A stretch of 64,000 nucleotides of DNA. It comes from Climacium dendroides (lineage: Eukaryota; Streptophyta; Bryopsida; Hypnales; Climaciaceae). Shown one piece after another: positions 1 to 14,000 of this stretch. A program made the position numbers and the translations under genes. Position 1 is the first letter of the stretch. Each line of letters opens with the position of its first letter. The stretch covers positions 7,502,001-7,566,000 of the forward strand of contig OX467090.1 in NCBI GenBank assembly GCA_950106755.1, in the 5' to 3' direction. The notes below the pieces were generated by a model. The model was not told the origin of the DNA. It did no database searches and saw nothing but the letters and a program-made list of their open reading frames with translations.

Positions 1-3000
1 ACATCCAAACCTCAACCTATATGAATAGAATATAATTATATTCAAGCTTCCACAATGTTCTGTGAGAGTTAGAAATTTTTGGAAGAGACATTTTGGTGTA
101 ACGTTAGTTTATCCGGGGTTGTCATTGCAATGTGTAGCTATCAAGTTCACTATCACTATAAGGAACTTGTGATTTATGTGATGTTTTATAATTTTTGGTG
201 ACAGATTTTAGGTAATGTCCAATAGAATAATTTGTATTTCCGTGTCAACAATAACGTCCAATGTAACATTTGAATTCATGACCTCCTCTAATTTATCACC
301 TCATAATATTCAATTGAATTGCCTCTAGGGAATATTTGGTAGCAATTTCAAGGTTTGGGTGAACTAACCCCCTTGCTCATCCCCAAAGGAAAACACTGGA
401 ATTTTTTATTTGCCACACATGATAAAATTTGCAAAATTTGAATTCATATTTGCAATTGGAGGCATCAAATTAGTTAGGAGAGGAATAGAAGATAAATTAA
501 TCAAGCACAAAATATACTAGTGGGCTCTTATTGCGATCCTTTTCTTCAAACAGTCCTTATAGGGAGCTCTGAAATAAACAATAAGTAGTTCTAAAATGGA
601 TTGCCAACAATGTCAAAGCATATTAAGATTAGTCAAATATTGATTCATACTTCACCAATGGATAGAATAAGAGTAAGGGAGGATTCATTTCAAAGCCAAG
701 GTCTGTCCACTTAATTTTTCTAAATGAAAATTGTTTGCCCAATTGCCTTCTTACAAATGTTAAAAGAATTTAGGGGCCATTTAAGTTTAGTAAGGGTCGT
801 ATTTAGGAGCCTTGTGTATTACTTTTTGAACGCCACAATGCTTGTTTTTGGTCAAGCCATATCTTTTTTCAGACTATGTGTGTTTTGCAACCTATGATAA
901 AAAAATAGGTACTTATTACAAAGTTCTTTGAAAATTCATAAGTAATCCATAAATGTTTCAAAAAATATGAAAACACTTGTGTTAGATTCCTCATCAATCC
1001 TTCTTCAAGTGAAAAATAAGGAAAAATAATTTTGAACATGTGAAAACCATTGAAAAGGTCGACTAGCCCTCAAAGAGTTGCTTTATGAGCACACTGCCTT
1101 AGGACGTCTTTTTTACATGCACGACAAGCAAGCTTACCTTACATCAGTCTGTCTTAACTGCAGTTTTCCAAATACTTTGTTTGAGTTTTACAAAATATTT
1201 TTCTTCCATTCTATTGAACTGTTTTTTCAAGTATTGAGTTTGTTTTTTTCTCTCTATTTTTACTCCAAATAAAAAACTCATAGATTTTTTCACCATTTAA
1301 AAATATAAAATTTTCTGATCCCCCAATTCCACCAACTAATGATGAAATAATCAATGGTTCTCCCCGCACATTAGTCTTCAATTGATGTTGTTCATTAGTA
1401 AATTACTTTTTCATTGAAGTAATTGGATGTCCATTTGCCCTTCACCCCGTCATTAGAGTAAGGTAACTACATCTAAAATTGCACAAACAAGCAATTCAAC
1501 ATGGTTCCCTTTGTTATCACTAGTGTGCCTTGTGCCATTGCCATAGCCAAAATAAGTTAGTAAAAATAATTTTCTAAATTTTTAATTCATAAAAACTTTG
1601 AAATTCAATGACTTTCGCACTATATGTCAAAATGCCACGAAACAAAGTTCAAGCCCCCCTCCTACTAAGGGCTTTTCAACGATACCAATTACACTACTAG
1701 GAGACATACAATCGAGGAGATCTCAACATAACAATAAAAAACAAAAAACATCGTAACTTAATAATGGATTGAAAAACTTTTTGTTGGATCTTGTTGGTAG
1801 TCAAAAAAGGATTCTAGATTCTTTTAAAATACATTTTTGGATACTATATGAATAAACTATGAATTTTCAAATTGCTGAAAATAGGTGTTTTTAAAATGAA
1901 CTTAAGACTCTTGTGAATAGTCGAAGCATGTTTTAGGCAAGAATCTATTGAGTGATTGGTTTTAGAAAGTAGTCAAAATTAGGTGTACTTATGTTATTTT
2001 ATGCATAAATGCAACATGAAAATTAACCATTGTTCATGACTTCAATATGAATTTTGCAATTTCCAAAAGCAATTTCTCTCATATACTACATAACATTGTT
2101 AATTGGTTTCAACCATTTTCCCTTGGAAAGGATACATTGATGCCTCCTTGGATGCCTAGAGACTAGTCTTTTGGAATTTTTTTTAGTTTTATGGGCTAAT
2201 TTCCTTCAATTCCCATATCAAATTGTTTTATAAAAAATTGGGTTTGATTATTTTCTCTATTTTTCACTCTAAATAGAAATTTTACAAATTTTTTCACTAG
2301 ATTTTTGCTAATGTTTTTCAAATTGCAAATTTTTTTTTTCCAATTTTACCAATTAACTTTGAACTGGCTATTGACATCTTCTAAATATTGTTATAATAGA
2401 ACCATCCATTCCCAACCACAATTCTATATCCAACCTATAGGATGCAACCAATTCCAACTAAGGTTAGAATAGATTTTCAATCAAAGTTTAGAATATGTTT
2501 TTTTCCTACTTTTCAAGGTTGAGGCTAATAAAATCATGACACATGTCCCAATGTAGGAAACAGGAAAGTAGTTCGTGAATGATCAAAATTGGAAGAGTCT
2601 ATATATTGGATATGGATAAAGTCAACTTTTGACTTCCAAAATTCATAGAAATTTCAATTCAAGACATAAAACTACCATAAAATTCGCAATCACTATGTTT
2701 TCTATCTTCTTACATGACAAAAAATTTACATTGCCTTATATTGTTCTAGAACATGCACGGAATTGCTTAAGTGGTTGACTATGGGTGGTTCTATCACAAG
2801 GGGGTAATTTAGTTATACTAAACGTCGGGGTCAAATTCATTAGGCCCAATACGAAATCATTTTTTTTTGTTTAGAAATTTTTGAAAGTTCATTTGATAGG
2901 GTTTGGAATATGTTGTGACCTTGAGTACGATTTAAGAATATTCAATGACCTCTACACTAAATAGTGAAATTAGGTTGCCCCACACTAATTTCCCAATATT

Positions 3001-3600
3001 CTACACTATATAAATATGTACAGTTGTTGTAGAAGGATGCAGTAATATAGGAACCATGTGTGTTGCATGGGTTGGTGCACTAGTTCATGGCTTGGGTTTA
3101 GAGAATTGATTGTGCACCTCCATCTGGACAAGTGGTGAGTCGTGAGGTAATTTTCCTAAGTAAGGCAATCTAATTTCACTATTTAGTGTAGTAGTAAGGT
3201 AGAACCACCTATAATTGACCAAATAAACAATTATGGACATGATGTGGAGTACAGTAAGGTGACAAAAATATTTCCATAGGTGTAGAAATAGAAATGAGGG
3301 GGATTGCCAAAATCTAGTAATCCTATTGCTTGAACAGAAATCAATATGAATTTTGAATTCATAGTCATAGCTTTACTTGGTACTCGGGGCTTTACCAATA
3401 CTCATGGCTTCAACTTCATGATTTTTTCCAAGATTAAGAGTATTTTCATTAACATTTTTCACACTATTCAATTATGCCATGTTATGATTTTTGAAAAATT
3501 CATTTGATGCCATATAATTGAATTATATTTTGAATTATTTTTTTAACAAATCTGACCTTAGCGTAGGATAATCTGAAGCAAGAATACGGTATATAATTGA
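1..3600. other. AT-rich intergenic DNA with old dispersed repeats
   Basis: No open frame here looks like a gene. Parts resemble other places in the window. About 300-540 matches 43,480-43,700 in the same direction. About 1,180-1,330 and 2,160-2,370 resemble the reverse complement of about 21,600-21,830. A stretch near 165-230 starting with CACTATAAG resembles one near 21,870. These look like degraded mobile elements. A 64-codon frame at about 1,078 is Phe-rich and unconvincing. Confidence 0.6.
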
Positions 3601-3889
3601 CTGGCTGGAAAGTTACAATGCTAGTGTCATTGGATGACTGGAAAGTTGCAAAGAATCATTGGGTGGTATTTCGGGGGGAGTGCAAGGGGAACCCCAACAC
3701 GAATGTCTGGTGAAGCTCATCTGCAGTACCACACTGGCTGTCAGTGGGTCTGTCTTCTCAACTGTAACTGAAAACCAACTCCCTGGAGGGAGACTGTTTG
3801 CATTGAATTTCCTTTTAAAAGTAGTTGAAGAACCTTTTTTTTTTCCTTTAATTTTTTCTTAAAGAGAACCGTTTAAAAGAGGTTGAACA

Positions 3890-3946
3890 TTGCAACCAAT
3901 GAGCTGGGAGCTTTTCAATGAAAGTCAGTCTGCTTATTGGTTGCAA
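3890..3946. promoter_or_regulatory. Inverted CCAAT-containing repeat upstream of GOGAT
   Basis: TTGCAACCAAT at 3,890-3,900 is followed by its exact reverse complement ATTGGTTGCAA at 3,936-3,946. Each arm contains a CCAAT core, the known binding core of NF-Y factors. It lies about 1.1 kb before the start codon, so a regulatory role is an inference. It could equally be a chance hairpin or transposon remnant. Confidence 0.35.
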
Positions 3947-4583
3947 CATCAGCCAGTTTTGGTGGTAGGAAGAGCATCATCCTCACCTGAGTGAGCGGTC
4001 AAACTTTTATATCTGCCCGAGGCACCAAATTCTGGTCATCTGGTGTTAGAAAATACTTTGAAGTTGAATAAACCTTACCGAGTTACTATTTCTAGTAGTT
4101 TACACTTTTAAAATTTATTTTTGAAGTCTAGTTGCATAACTTGATAAATAAACTTCCCACCATTTATAAATCTTGTAGTGTCTAAAAGAAAATACATTTC
4201 TATTGTTGATTATGCCAATGCGCTCTTTGTACGAGAACACATAATATTTTGGTGAAGTTGCCCACCTTTACAAATAATGGATTTTAGTCATAATGAAGTG
4301 AATCTTCATGTACATTCAAATATTAATTGTACACTTTTATCCATAGTTTTGTGTTGTGTATTGTTTTTATCCATTGAATTTTCATCCTTTCATTTAATCT
4401 TTATATAAATTCATATAAACCCTAATGACATCCAAGCATCTTCTTAATGGAACTTTGCAGCTGAAACCTCTTTTAAATAACGACTCACTAGAAAGATTTC
4501 AGGTGCAAACTTTAAAATAGTGTGACTTCAATAAATTAGTGTCACACGCAAGTTCCTAGTTAGGGGAATCGTGTCCGCAAGTA

Positions 4584-4625
4584 ATCGTCGTCGTCGTCGT
4601 CGTCATCGTCATCGTCGTCGTCTCG
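4584..4625 (+). repeat. TCG trinucleotide microsatellite
   Basis: A run of TCG units, interrupted by two TCA units, lies about 400 bp before the GOGAT start codon in likely 5' UTR or promoter DNA. Length polymorphism would be expected. Confidence 0.8.
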
Positions 4626-5009
4626 TCTCCACCAAGCGATGACAGGCCCCCGAGCGAGTGATTTTTAGAAATTTCGTGCGCTGCAGTTGGTCCTTGGATC
4701 AGCATTTCGTGTGTGGCGGAGCCTCTTTCGCAAAAGTGTGTCGTCCACAACTTGCGGACAACAAATCTGTGGTGGCGGAAAGAGGGTGCGCAACTCAAGA
4801 TTCGATTCTCCGCCGCTGCTGCCCTCGCTCATGCGCTCTTATCACCACACACTCTCGCATTCAGCTTAGTCTCGACTGGCTCTTTCTCCCTCTCCCTTGC
4901 TCTTCCTCCGCACGCCCTGCTTACTGGATTGCTCGATTGTTGGCTTGGAGCTTGTGAAGAGGTTTGGCAACCACCTTATCAAGAGATTTGACAAGATTTG
5001 GGAGGGGCT

Positions 5010-8000
5010 ATGGCATTGGCAACCAAGAGCTGCTTGGTCTCTCCCATTCTCGCTGAGAAGAGGAAAGTACACAAAAACAATTCTTCGTTTGCTGCTTCGT
5101 CGTCGTCGTGCTCCACTTCGAACAGAGTCGTCAACCTCGGATTGACTGCGTTCCACGTTCGATACTCGGAGTTCGTGGGCGCCGCTGTTCGGGTGCCGTG
5201 CGCCAAGAAGAATTCGGTTCTCCATGGCAGGAGCACGGGATCGTGTAGGAAATGGTGGGCGAGTTCAAGGAAGGAAGAAAGGCAATATGAGGTCAGTTGC
5301 GCATCTCAACGCTCTCTTGTTGAAAGTGTTCTCTGAGGAAGCGGTGGCGTTGTATGTAACGATTGCAATGGTTTGCGTGTGATTCACTTGGACTCAATTC
5401 AGAAGAGCTTGAATCCCAACGGAAGGGATAGTTGAACTGACCTCAGCGGGAGAAGCGTTGTAGCGAAAGAAGTGACGACTTGGCTTTTTATGCTCACGAG
5501 TAATTGTGTTTGATTTTTGGACCGAATTGGATTCCGATTCAAATTGGAATCTCTTGATGTACCATGAATTGGCATTTACGAACCGGAATCCTTTACTGTT
5601 ACAGAGGTTGTGTCTTGGAAATCAGCATTTGTTACCTCGTGTGTAGTTTCTTTTTTCCCGGTTCTTGTGGGCTAGGAGGCCTCAGTATGAGCAAGGGTTG
5701 GCATTGGCGGTGAGATTTGGTGATTGAATTTGTGACTTTTTCGAAATTCAGGTGGCGAATCTGGAGGATCTCATAGCGGAGCGAGATGCGTGTGGAGTGG
5801 GGTACATAGCGAGCTTAAGAAATGAATCGTCCCATAAGATTGTTCGCGATGCGCTTACTTCCCTTGGGTGCATGGAGCACCGAGGTGGATGTGGCGCAGA
5901 TAACGACTCTGGGGATGGAGCTGGGGTGATGACTAGCATTCCCTGGGGTCTGTTTAAGAAGTGGTTTCAAGAGCAAGGCCTGTCGGAGTTGGATGAGTCC
6001 CATTCTGGTGTTGGACAGGTTTTCCTTCCCAGAGATGAAGCTTTTGCTGTTGCAGCTAAAGCAGGTACGTAGTTGGCATTCAAATAGCAATTCTTTTCAT
6101 TTCGTTTACCAATTGCCACGAGATTTAGGTGCGTGAAAGGCGTTAATCCTAAAATACTAAGAAGCCGGAATTGGACCTCGAGTTTCAACAACAGTTTTGA
6201 GTAGGTCATATTAAGACTGCCTTCAGTCGGATTTAAGAAGTTTATTTGATCAACACATGCGATGTTAAACACCAATTTTTGCAGTAAAAAATTTGATCGC
6301 ATCCGAATATATTTTCCGAATATATTATTTTCAATGTATGAATCCTCGGCCCCTTAGGGGTTCACCCTATGGGTAGCTCGATTAAAAATACTAGCACTAT
6401 CACTGGAAACAAGCTGTATAGTACATTTGTTGCATTACCTGAAGAATTTGATCGAAGGTCTGTTCACTGGGCTGGAAGCGTACACTGCAAGCATGGTTTG
6501 CTTGTAATTCCAATAGCAGTGGCAATCTTATGGTACAGATATTGTCAATCCATTACCTCGGATCATAGATCAGCAATTAGTTTGTGAAGCTACTAATACA
6601 CGGAATACTGAGTTTGAGACAATTTTGTGTACTTTGTGCAGTGGTGGAGGATGTGTTCAAGAAGGAGGGAGTTGAAGTCCTAGGCTGGCGTCCTGTGCCT
6701 GTGACTGAATCTGTGGTGGGGCAATTTGCGAAGATTACCATGCCAAGGATTGAACAGGTATTTGTGAAGGTGGCTGCCGAAGATGCCATGGATGACATTG
6801 AGAGGGAGCTCTACATCTCCCGGAAACTGATCGAACGTGCTGCCTCTACAGAGCCATGGGGGGAGGATTTTTACTTCTGCTCCTTGTCCAGCCGGACCAT
6901 CGTCTACAAGGGAATGCTGCGCTCGGAAGTTGTGGGCCAGTTCTATGACGACTTACGAAATGAGGATTACACCACGCAGTTTGCTATCTATCACCGTCGG
7001 TATAGTACCAATACCACACCAAAGTGGCCTCTTGCACAACCTATGCGCTTCCTGGGTCACAACGGAGAAATCAATACTTTGCAGGTATTTTTGTTGCCCA
7101 AGCCACCAGGCCGATAACAGCCCTGCTCAATTGCAATTCATTTTATTCTCTACTTGCGTATCCTTTGAGGTTCACCGACCTGTCTGGGGTCCCTGAAAAT
7201 GACATTATTTGAATGTGTGACAACTGCGCTACACTCAATCGCAGTGTGAAGTGTGCAGGATAGTCAAGAATGTCGTTTTTGAGAAGATTAGGTCTGAGTG
7301 TACAACTGATCTGTAACAGGGCAATCTGAATTGGATGCGATCGCGTGAGGCCGTCATGGAATCTCCCATTTGGCGAGGTCGAGATGAAGAGCTTCGGCCA
7401 TTTGGAAATATCAAGGCTTCAGATTCTGCAAATTTGGATATGATTGCAGAGGTACGGAACTCTTTTTGCCATTGCCATTGTTTTATTGAGGGGGTGCCAA
7501 TTATTGGGAGACTCTGGATTCACTGGCCTGAAGAGATGGCATTTATTGTGTAGTTGTTGATGCGGAGCGGGTATAGCCCAGAAGAGACGATGATGATGAT
7601 GGTTCCTGAAGCTTACAAGAAACACCCTACCTTAATGGTCAAGTACCCGGAGGTAAGTGTCTCGGCTTTTCTGTTTGATGAGCCGACCTCTGCGATTTGG
7701 AATGCTCTGCTTATTTAGATTCATCACTTTCTTGTCAACACAATGGGCCAACTTGGAGTTAATGAGATCAATTCTTGTCCTGCAGGTTGTGGACTTCTAT
7801 GAGTATTACAAGGGTCAGATGGAAGCTTGGGATGGACCTGCATTGCTTCTTTTCAGGTACCTACTTACTTGTCTCGCAAATCCTTACCTCCAATTTACGA
7901 GCCTGAAAAGGTTGTAGGGTTTCGTCCTCTTGTTTGTGATTTTGAGGACTATTTTGTAATCTATTGTCTACGAACTCACATGGTATTAAGCTGAAATTAT

Positions 8001-11000
8001 ACTGCTTGTTTCTGGATTTGAAGTAATGGAAAAACGGTGGGTGCCTGCTTGGATCGCAATGGTCTTCGACCAGCTCGGTACTGGAGGACGAAGGATGATC
8101 TCATTTACGTGGCCTCAGAGGTTGGTGTGCTTGATATCAAAGCCTCTGATATGACAATGAAAGGTCGGTTGGGGCCAGGAATGATGATTTGTGTCAACCT
8201 GGAAACTGGAGAGGTAATTTCCGAGAATCTCAACCCTTTATGAGAGATTTACAGCCCCCCTCTTTTGGAAAGGCAAATTTCATTTATTTCTTTGTTTTAC
8301 TCGAGTCTACTGAAGGTCCTCAACTGTCGAATGGACGAGATCAAGAATGAGAGGTCTTCGAGTCTGCTTTCACTGAGAATGGATATGCGAGTGCTGTTTG
8401 TTGACATTGGGAGACAGTTGTCCGTCACTTTTGATTCATGATTTAAAATGAGCCTGCGGTGAAACTTTTCCTGTAATCCTTTAGCAAGAATTGACATTGT
8501 TGATGCAGGTCTACGAAAACACGGAGGTGAAGAAACGCGTTGCAAATGCTAAACCTTATGGGAAATGGTTGGCTGAAGGCAGTCGAAAGATGGAGCCAGT
8601 GGAATTCAATGACTCACTTTTGTACAGCTCAGATAGCTTACTGAAGCATCAGCAGTATGTACTTTTCCTTCTTTATTAGATTTCCCCTCTTCTAGTGAGT
8701 GTGAGATATAAAAACCTTGTCAGCGGACTCTCGTCTAACACCCTTCAAGAATATTTTATTTTATTTCTTCAAAATTACAGTGAGTTTACTTTGTGATCTT
8801 TGGTCTGTTTTTTTGTTGTCAGGGCTTTCGGTTACTCAATTGAAGATGTTCAGATGGTAATAGAAAGTATGGCGTCAACTGGGAAGGAGCCTACCTTCTG
8901 CATGGGAGACGACACTCCGCTCGCGGTTTTGTCAGAGAGAGCACACTTGCTATATGATTACTTCAAGCAGCGTTTTGCTCAGGTATGGTTTCTTGACAGG
9001 TAACCAAATCATTTTGCTTGTTAGAATCGAGTCTACTCCAAGTCGGAGTTTAGAATTTAGATCTCAGGTGGGAAATACACTAAACACCAAAGCAAGCATG
9101 TTGATGCGGTGGAGTTTGTGTAAGCTGAGTTTTCTGTTATGTATATCTCTTGCGCAGGTTACAAATCCTGCAATTGATTCTTTGAGGGAAGGTCTAGTTA
9201 TGTCCCTCGAAATGGATCTCGGCAAGCGGGAAAATCTGCTGAATGCTGGTCCTGAAAATGCGGCTCAGGTAGGCATATTTTTACCTACTCTCTGCATTAT
9301 GCTTGTTGGCGGGGATACTGCCTATCTTAAATTTAGAGGCAGGACAGCATTATTCTCCTCGAAAGTTTTAAATTCAGGATTAACTTGCGGCCTTTGTTTT
9401 GAAATATAACACTGATAAATTTGACGGGTCTCCTGTCGTGCAGGTTAGACTTGCAGATCCCATTTTGAGTGAAGGCGAGCTCAGTTCCCTTCAAGCTACT
9501 GAGTCACTGAAGCCAACAACTTTGACGACTTTTTTTGATGTAAGTGATGGCATTGAGGGAGCTCTGCAAAGAGGTTTGGATAAGTTGTGTGAAGCAGCAG
9601 ATGAGGCAGTTCGGTCGGGTTCCCAGCTACTGGTTCTCAGTGATCGTACTGATTACATGGTATGTTCTTGAGACCCGTCATTACGTCCTTACCAGCGTGT
9701 TTACTTAGCGATACAGCCTGTGAATGGCAGTATATTCCAGGGACTGCCACTTACTTGCCCTTGCTCTACGCTGTATCGCCTAAGATAGCTTCACTTGTCT
9801 TGAAGTTGATTTATTATTGGACCCTGGTCCTTTCTTTCTGATTACCGATTCCTTTGTTCAGAACATAAGAAAATGGAAATCTTATTTTGATAGAAATCTT
9901 ATTTCAGGACGCAACAAAGCCAGCTATTCCACCACTACTGGCAGTTGGCGCTGTGCATCACCACCTTATCTCTAATGGTATGCGTATGTCAGCGTCCATC
10001 GTCGTTGACAGTGCGCAATGTTTCAGCACTCATCACTTTGCTTGTCTGATCGGTTATGGTGCCAGGTATGTGTTGGTCGGAAGCTCCTATCCCTCACTGA
10101 GCGTTCTGCTTCATTGCCGAGTTCCATGTGTGTGACTTATTACTACTGAGTGAACAGTGTCTAATACATGAGATACTGAGTGTTGACATATTATTACTGA
10201 ACGGATGCTCTAACAAGTGTGCAATTCTTGTGTACTGTAGTGCTATTTGTCCCTACCTTGCACTGGAGACCTGTCGCCAATGGCGAATGAGTAACAAAAC
10301 CATCAACTTCATCAAGAGCGGAAAGCTCCCACCCTTATCTATTGAGCAAACTCAGAAGAATTTCAAGAAGGTTTGTATCTTTCCTAGCCTTCTGATTTAA
10401 TCAAATTTAGTATTTTAACATGCCTGATCGTGTCATACCTCAATTAATATAACTGTGAAACGAATTTTCATTCATTCAAAACAGTCATTTAAACATCACT
10501 GCGATAGGTGAATACATGATGTGGTTTGTCACCACATGGAATGACATGGTTTGGAAATTAAAGAGTCTCTTAAAGTTTCTATTCAAAGTCAACAACAAGA
10601 GGTTAAAATGTTCTTGAATGATTCCAAAATCTAACTACTTTACCTAAACATTTGTATCCACTAGCGGTAGTGAATGGAGGATGGGAGGCACTCCTTCATT
10701 TTGTAAATTCTTTTTTCTTTTGGAGTTCTTAACATAATACAATTAAGTGAGGTTTGACCCGGGTGCAGAGTTTCGTGCTTTACTGAGTTTAAGAGCTATT
10801 ATGTCGTTGCTTGCAGGCAGTGAGAGCTGGTCTCTTGAAGATCTTGTCCAAGATGGGTATCTCCCTGTTAACAAGGTATGCATTTACATAACGAACCATT
10901 TGCATTAAAGTTGCTCTCAATGGCAGGAACTTCTATTGATATGTGCATCTACTGTCTTTCGTTTTTTTCGCAGTTACCATGGCGCTCAGATCTTTGAGAT

Positions 11001-14000
11001 CTACGGTTTGGGATCCGAAGTGGTGGATACAGCATTCCGTGGAAGCACGTCTCGCATTGGTGGTCTTTCATTGAATGAGGTTCGACTTGAAACATCACTT
11101 TCTTCTTAAACATTTCGTCTAATATCATTTGTAAAAAGTATAAGTGTCTTGGTGCTGTCTGCTCTTTTTAATTGCGTTGTCTTCATCGAACAGTTGGCCA
11201 GGGAAACGGTGTCATTTTGGACGAAGGGCTTTGCTGCGGAGGCAGCTAAGAAGCTTGAGAACTTCGGTTTCATCCAACTGCGACCTGGAGGTACATGTTG
11301 CAATTGTCACTACTTCTAATCGGGTCATCTATGAATGAAGTTGATTAGCCTATTATATCTATGTACCGATCAAAGTTTGTGCGACTGGTTGTAGGTGAGT
11401 ACCATGGAAACAATCCAGAGATGTCGAAGCTCTTACATAAGGCTGTTCGTGAGAAGAACCAGAGTGCTTATGCCGTTTATCAGGAGCACCTTTCAAACCG
11501 ACCAGTCAATGTATGGCATCTCACTGATACCCTCTTCTCTTTGGTACCTGTGTTTAATTTTCAGTGAAACTATGTGTGCCTGATGAATAACTGCTGATTA
11601 TTTAGTGAAAAGGTTAGTTTTTTAGCAACTGTTGGAAATGGGTTTGTTTGAACATCTCATTGATCTCGACCACTTTTAGTCTGAAAAATTTATGGCGTAT
11701 AACTTAAAATGGATTTAGAAAGAGTAATTCCAAGAATGACTGGCTATATTTGTGGCACCTGCTACTCTACTACTCTTAGTGTTGTATTTAGTGGCAGTGC
11801 TAGGAGTACTAATACTGAACCTTACCAATCTAGATTTAATCTTGGATTCATAGATGCTGGACTAGTGGAGTGCATTGCCGCCATTTATGAGATACAGGGA
11901 TGTTTTTATACATCATAATGAAGGGAGAAATCAAAAGTTGAAACAGTCTGGATATTGTTCTCAGCTTTGAGAGGATACGAGAACACCGTTAACCTTCTCA
12001 ATGAATAGAAAGTGCCCTTTTGGTGCAGAGGCGGAGGTTTAGTACCATAATTTTGAGAGATAGCTAGAGCATGCAAGAATGACTGCTTGTTTGCTATTGT
12101 CTGTCCAGGTCTTGCGTGATCTGCTCGAGTTTCAGAGTGAGAGACAGCCTATTCCTTTGGAGAACGTGGAACCTGCATCCTCTATCATGGAGCGTTTCGT
12201 GACTGGTGGCATGTCGCTGGGAGCCATCTCTCGAGAAACGCATGAAGTCATTGCCATAGCGATGAACAGAATCGGTGGCAAGTCGAACTCTGGAGAAGGT
12301 GGGGAGGATCCTATTAGGTGGGAACATCTTTCTGACGTGGAAAACGGTCTCTCGGGAACCTTACCCCACCTCAAGGGTCTAGAGAATGGGGATATTGCAT
12401 CGAGTGCTATTAAGCAGGTAGCTTCAGGTCGGTTCGGTGTCACGCCATCTTTTTTGGCGAATTCGGAGCAGATTGAAATTAAGATTGCTCAAGGGGCAAA
12501 GCCAGGTGAAGGTGGCCAGCTGCCTGGGAAGAAAGTTAGTCCTTACATTGCTTCACTAAGGAACTCGAAACCTGGAGTTCCTCTTATCTCTCCTCCTCCC
12601 CATCACGATATCTACTCCATTGAAGATTTGGCCCAACTCATCTACGACCTTCATCAGGTACACCATTTATTCTATTTCGTTTATGATACACTATTTCAGT
12701 GTTTGATGCTAATTGGAAAACCACGTATTTATGATCTATGGATGAATAAAATTTGAACACTATTTAGCAAAAGATGCTTATCCTAAGCTCCCGAGCCCCC
12801 TGTTGATTGACTCACTGTTCACTCAAAAGCTTCTTTTTTCTTTCTTTTGATAGTGGTCCTAAGGTCAAATCAAGTACAATGTTGAAGAAAACTAGTTCAT
12901 TTACTTTACGACACGCTTGTTTGGTGGAAAATCAAATCATGGACGGTACTAAATAGAATGAATGGTGCAGTTAGCATAGCGTTGTCTTTTCCTTGGAATG
13001 ACCAACTTGCGAGTTAAATTTTATGCTACCCGCTTCAAGTTGTGCTTCTAATTCAATTACCGTGAATTGATTGTTACTGTATTACCTGACAACTGGTTGC
13101 TTGATTTTTGATATTAGGTGAATCCAAAGGCAAAGGTTTCGGTGAAGTTGGTTGCTGAAATTGGAATTGGAACAGTTGCCAGCGGGGTTGCGAAAGCTAA
13201 TGCGGATGTTATCCAGGTAATTCACTCTTTCTCCCGGGTTCAATTTCAGTGGCATCAATTCTGTTGCTGCTTGAGTAAATGTCCGTTATGTTTGAACTGA
13301 GACTGCATTAGTTAATCTTTGACTGCGAATGATACATAGATGAGTGAATTGTGGTTCTCTTATCATTTTATTCTCCTTATTATTCCTTTTGGCAATTGAA
13401 AATTATCTTCTTATGTTTTAGATTTCCGGGTTCGATGGAGGAACGGGAGCTAGCCCAATCAGCTCAATCAAGCACGCTGGAGGCCCGTGGGAGATGGGTC
13501 TCGCGGAAACCCACCAGGTTGACCTTTTTCCTTATTCACGAATCACGAGATGGATATGAAAAATTTGAAAAAATATTCATGGGATAAATATAAGAAAAAA
13601 TAAGAATTTTTTATCCTCATACTCTACATCATAGTAGATTCGTGATTGAATCATCATAAAAAGGGCTTGACAACACCTATTCATGGCATTGTTTATAAGA
13701 CTCACCCCTTCGTTTCTTTGAAACAAGCTTGGCACTCTTGCTTTGAATAACTTTGAGGATAACTCTAGTATGAATTTATTTGAGATGGATATATGAAGAG
13801 CTTGTGTTGGTAGTGAACCCATGCTAGGCACACGCGCTCGACATTATCTGCTCTGTTTCCAGGTCCTTTGAATTCTGGGTACATTCACTAATGCATACAA
13901 CGATTGATTGACAGACTCTGATCAGCAACTCTCTTCGTGAGAGGGTGGCATTGAGAGTGGACGGAGGATTCAAGAGTGGAGTGGACGTGATCATGGCGGC

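Larger units (their letters stand above)
3601..5009 (+). promoter_or_regulatory. 5' flank and probable 5' UTR of Fd-GOGAT
   Basis: This is the 1.4 kb before the GOGAT start codon. Base composition shifts from AT-rich to mixed after about 4,560, as is common for a plant 5' UTR or proximal promoter. It contains an 11-bp inverted repeat centred on CCAAT (3,890-3,946), a TCG-type microsatellite (4,584-4,625) and a pyrimidine-rich stretch near 4,800-4,915. About 4,030-4,125 is a degraded copy of a repeat also found at 49.6 and 57.7 kb. No confident TATA box or transcription start can be assigned. Confidence 0.5.

Noticed and set aside
4556..5236. Overlapping plus and minus open frames around the GOGAT start
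   Set aside because: They overlap the 5' UTR and exon 1 in other frames; GC-richer DNA opens frames by chance, and the GOGAT frame explains the region.
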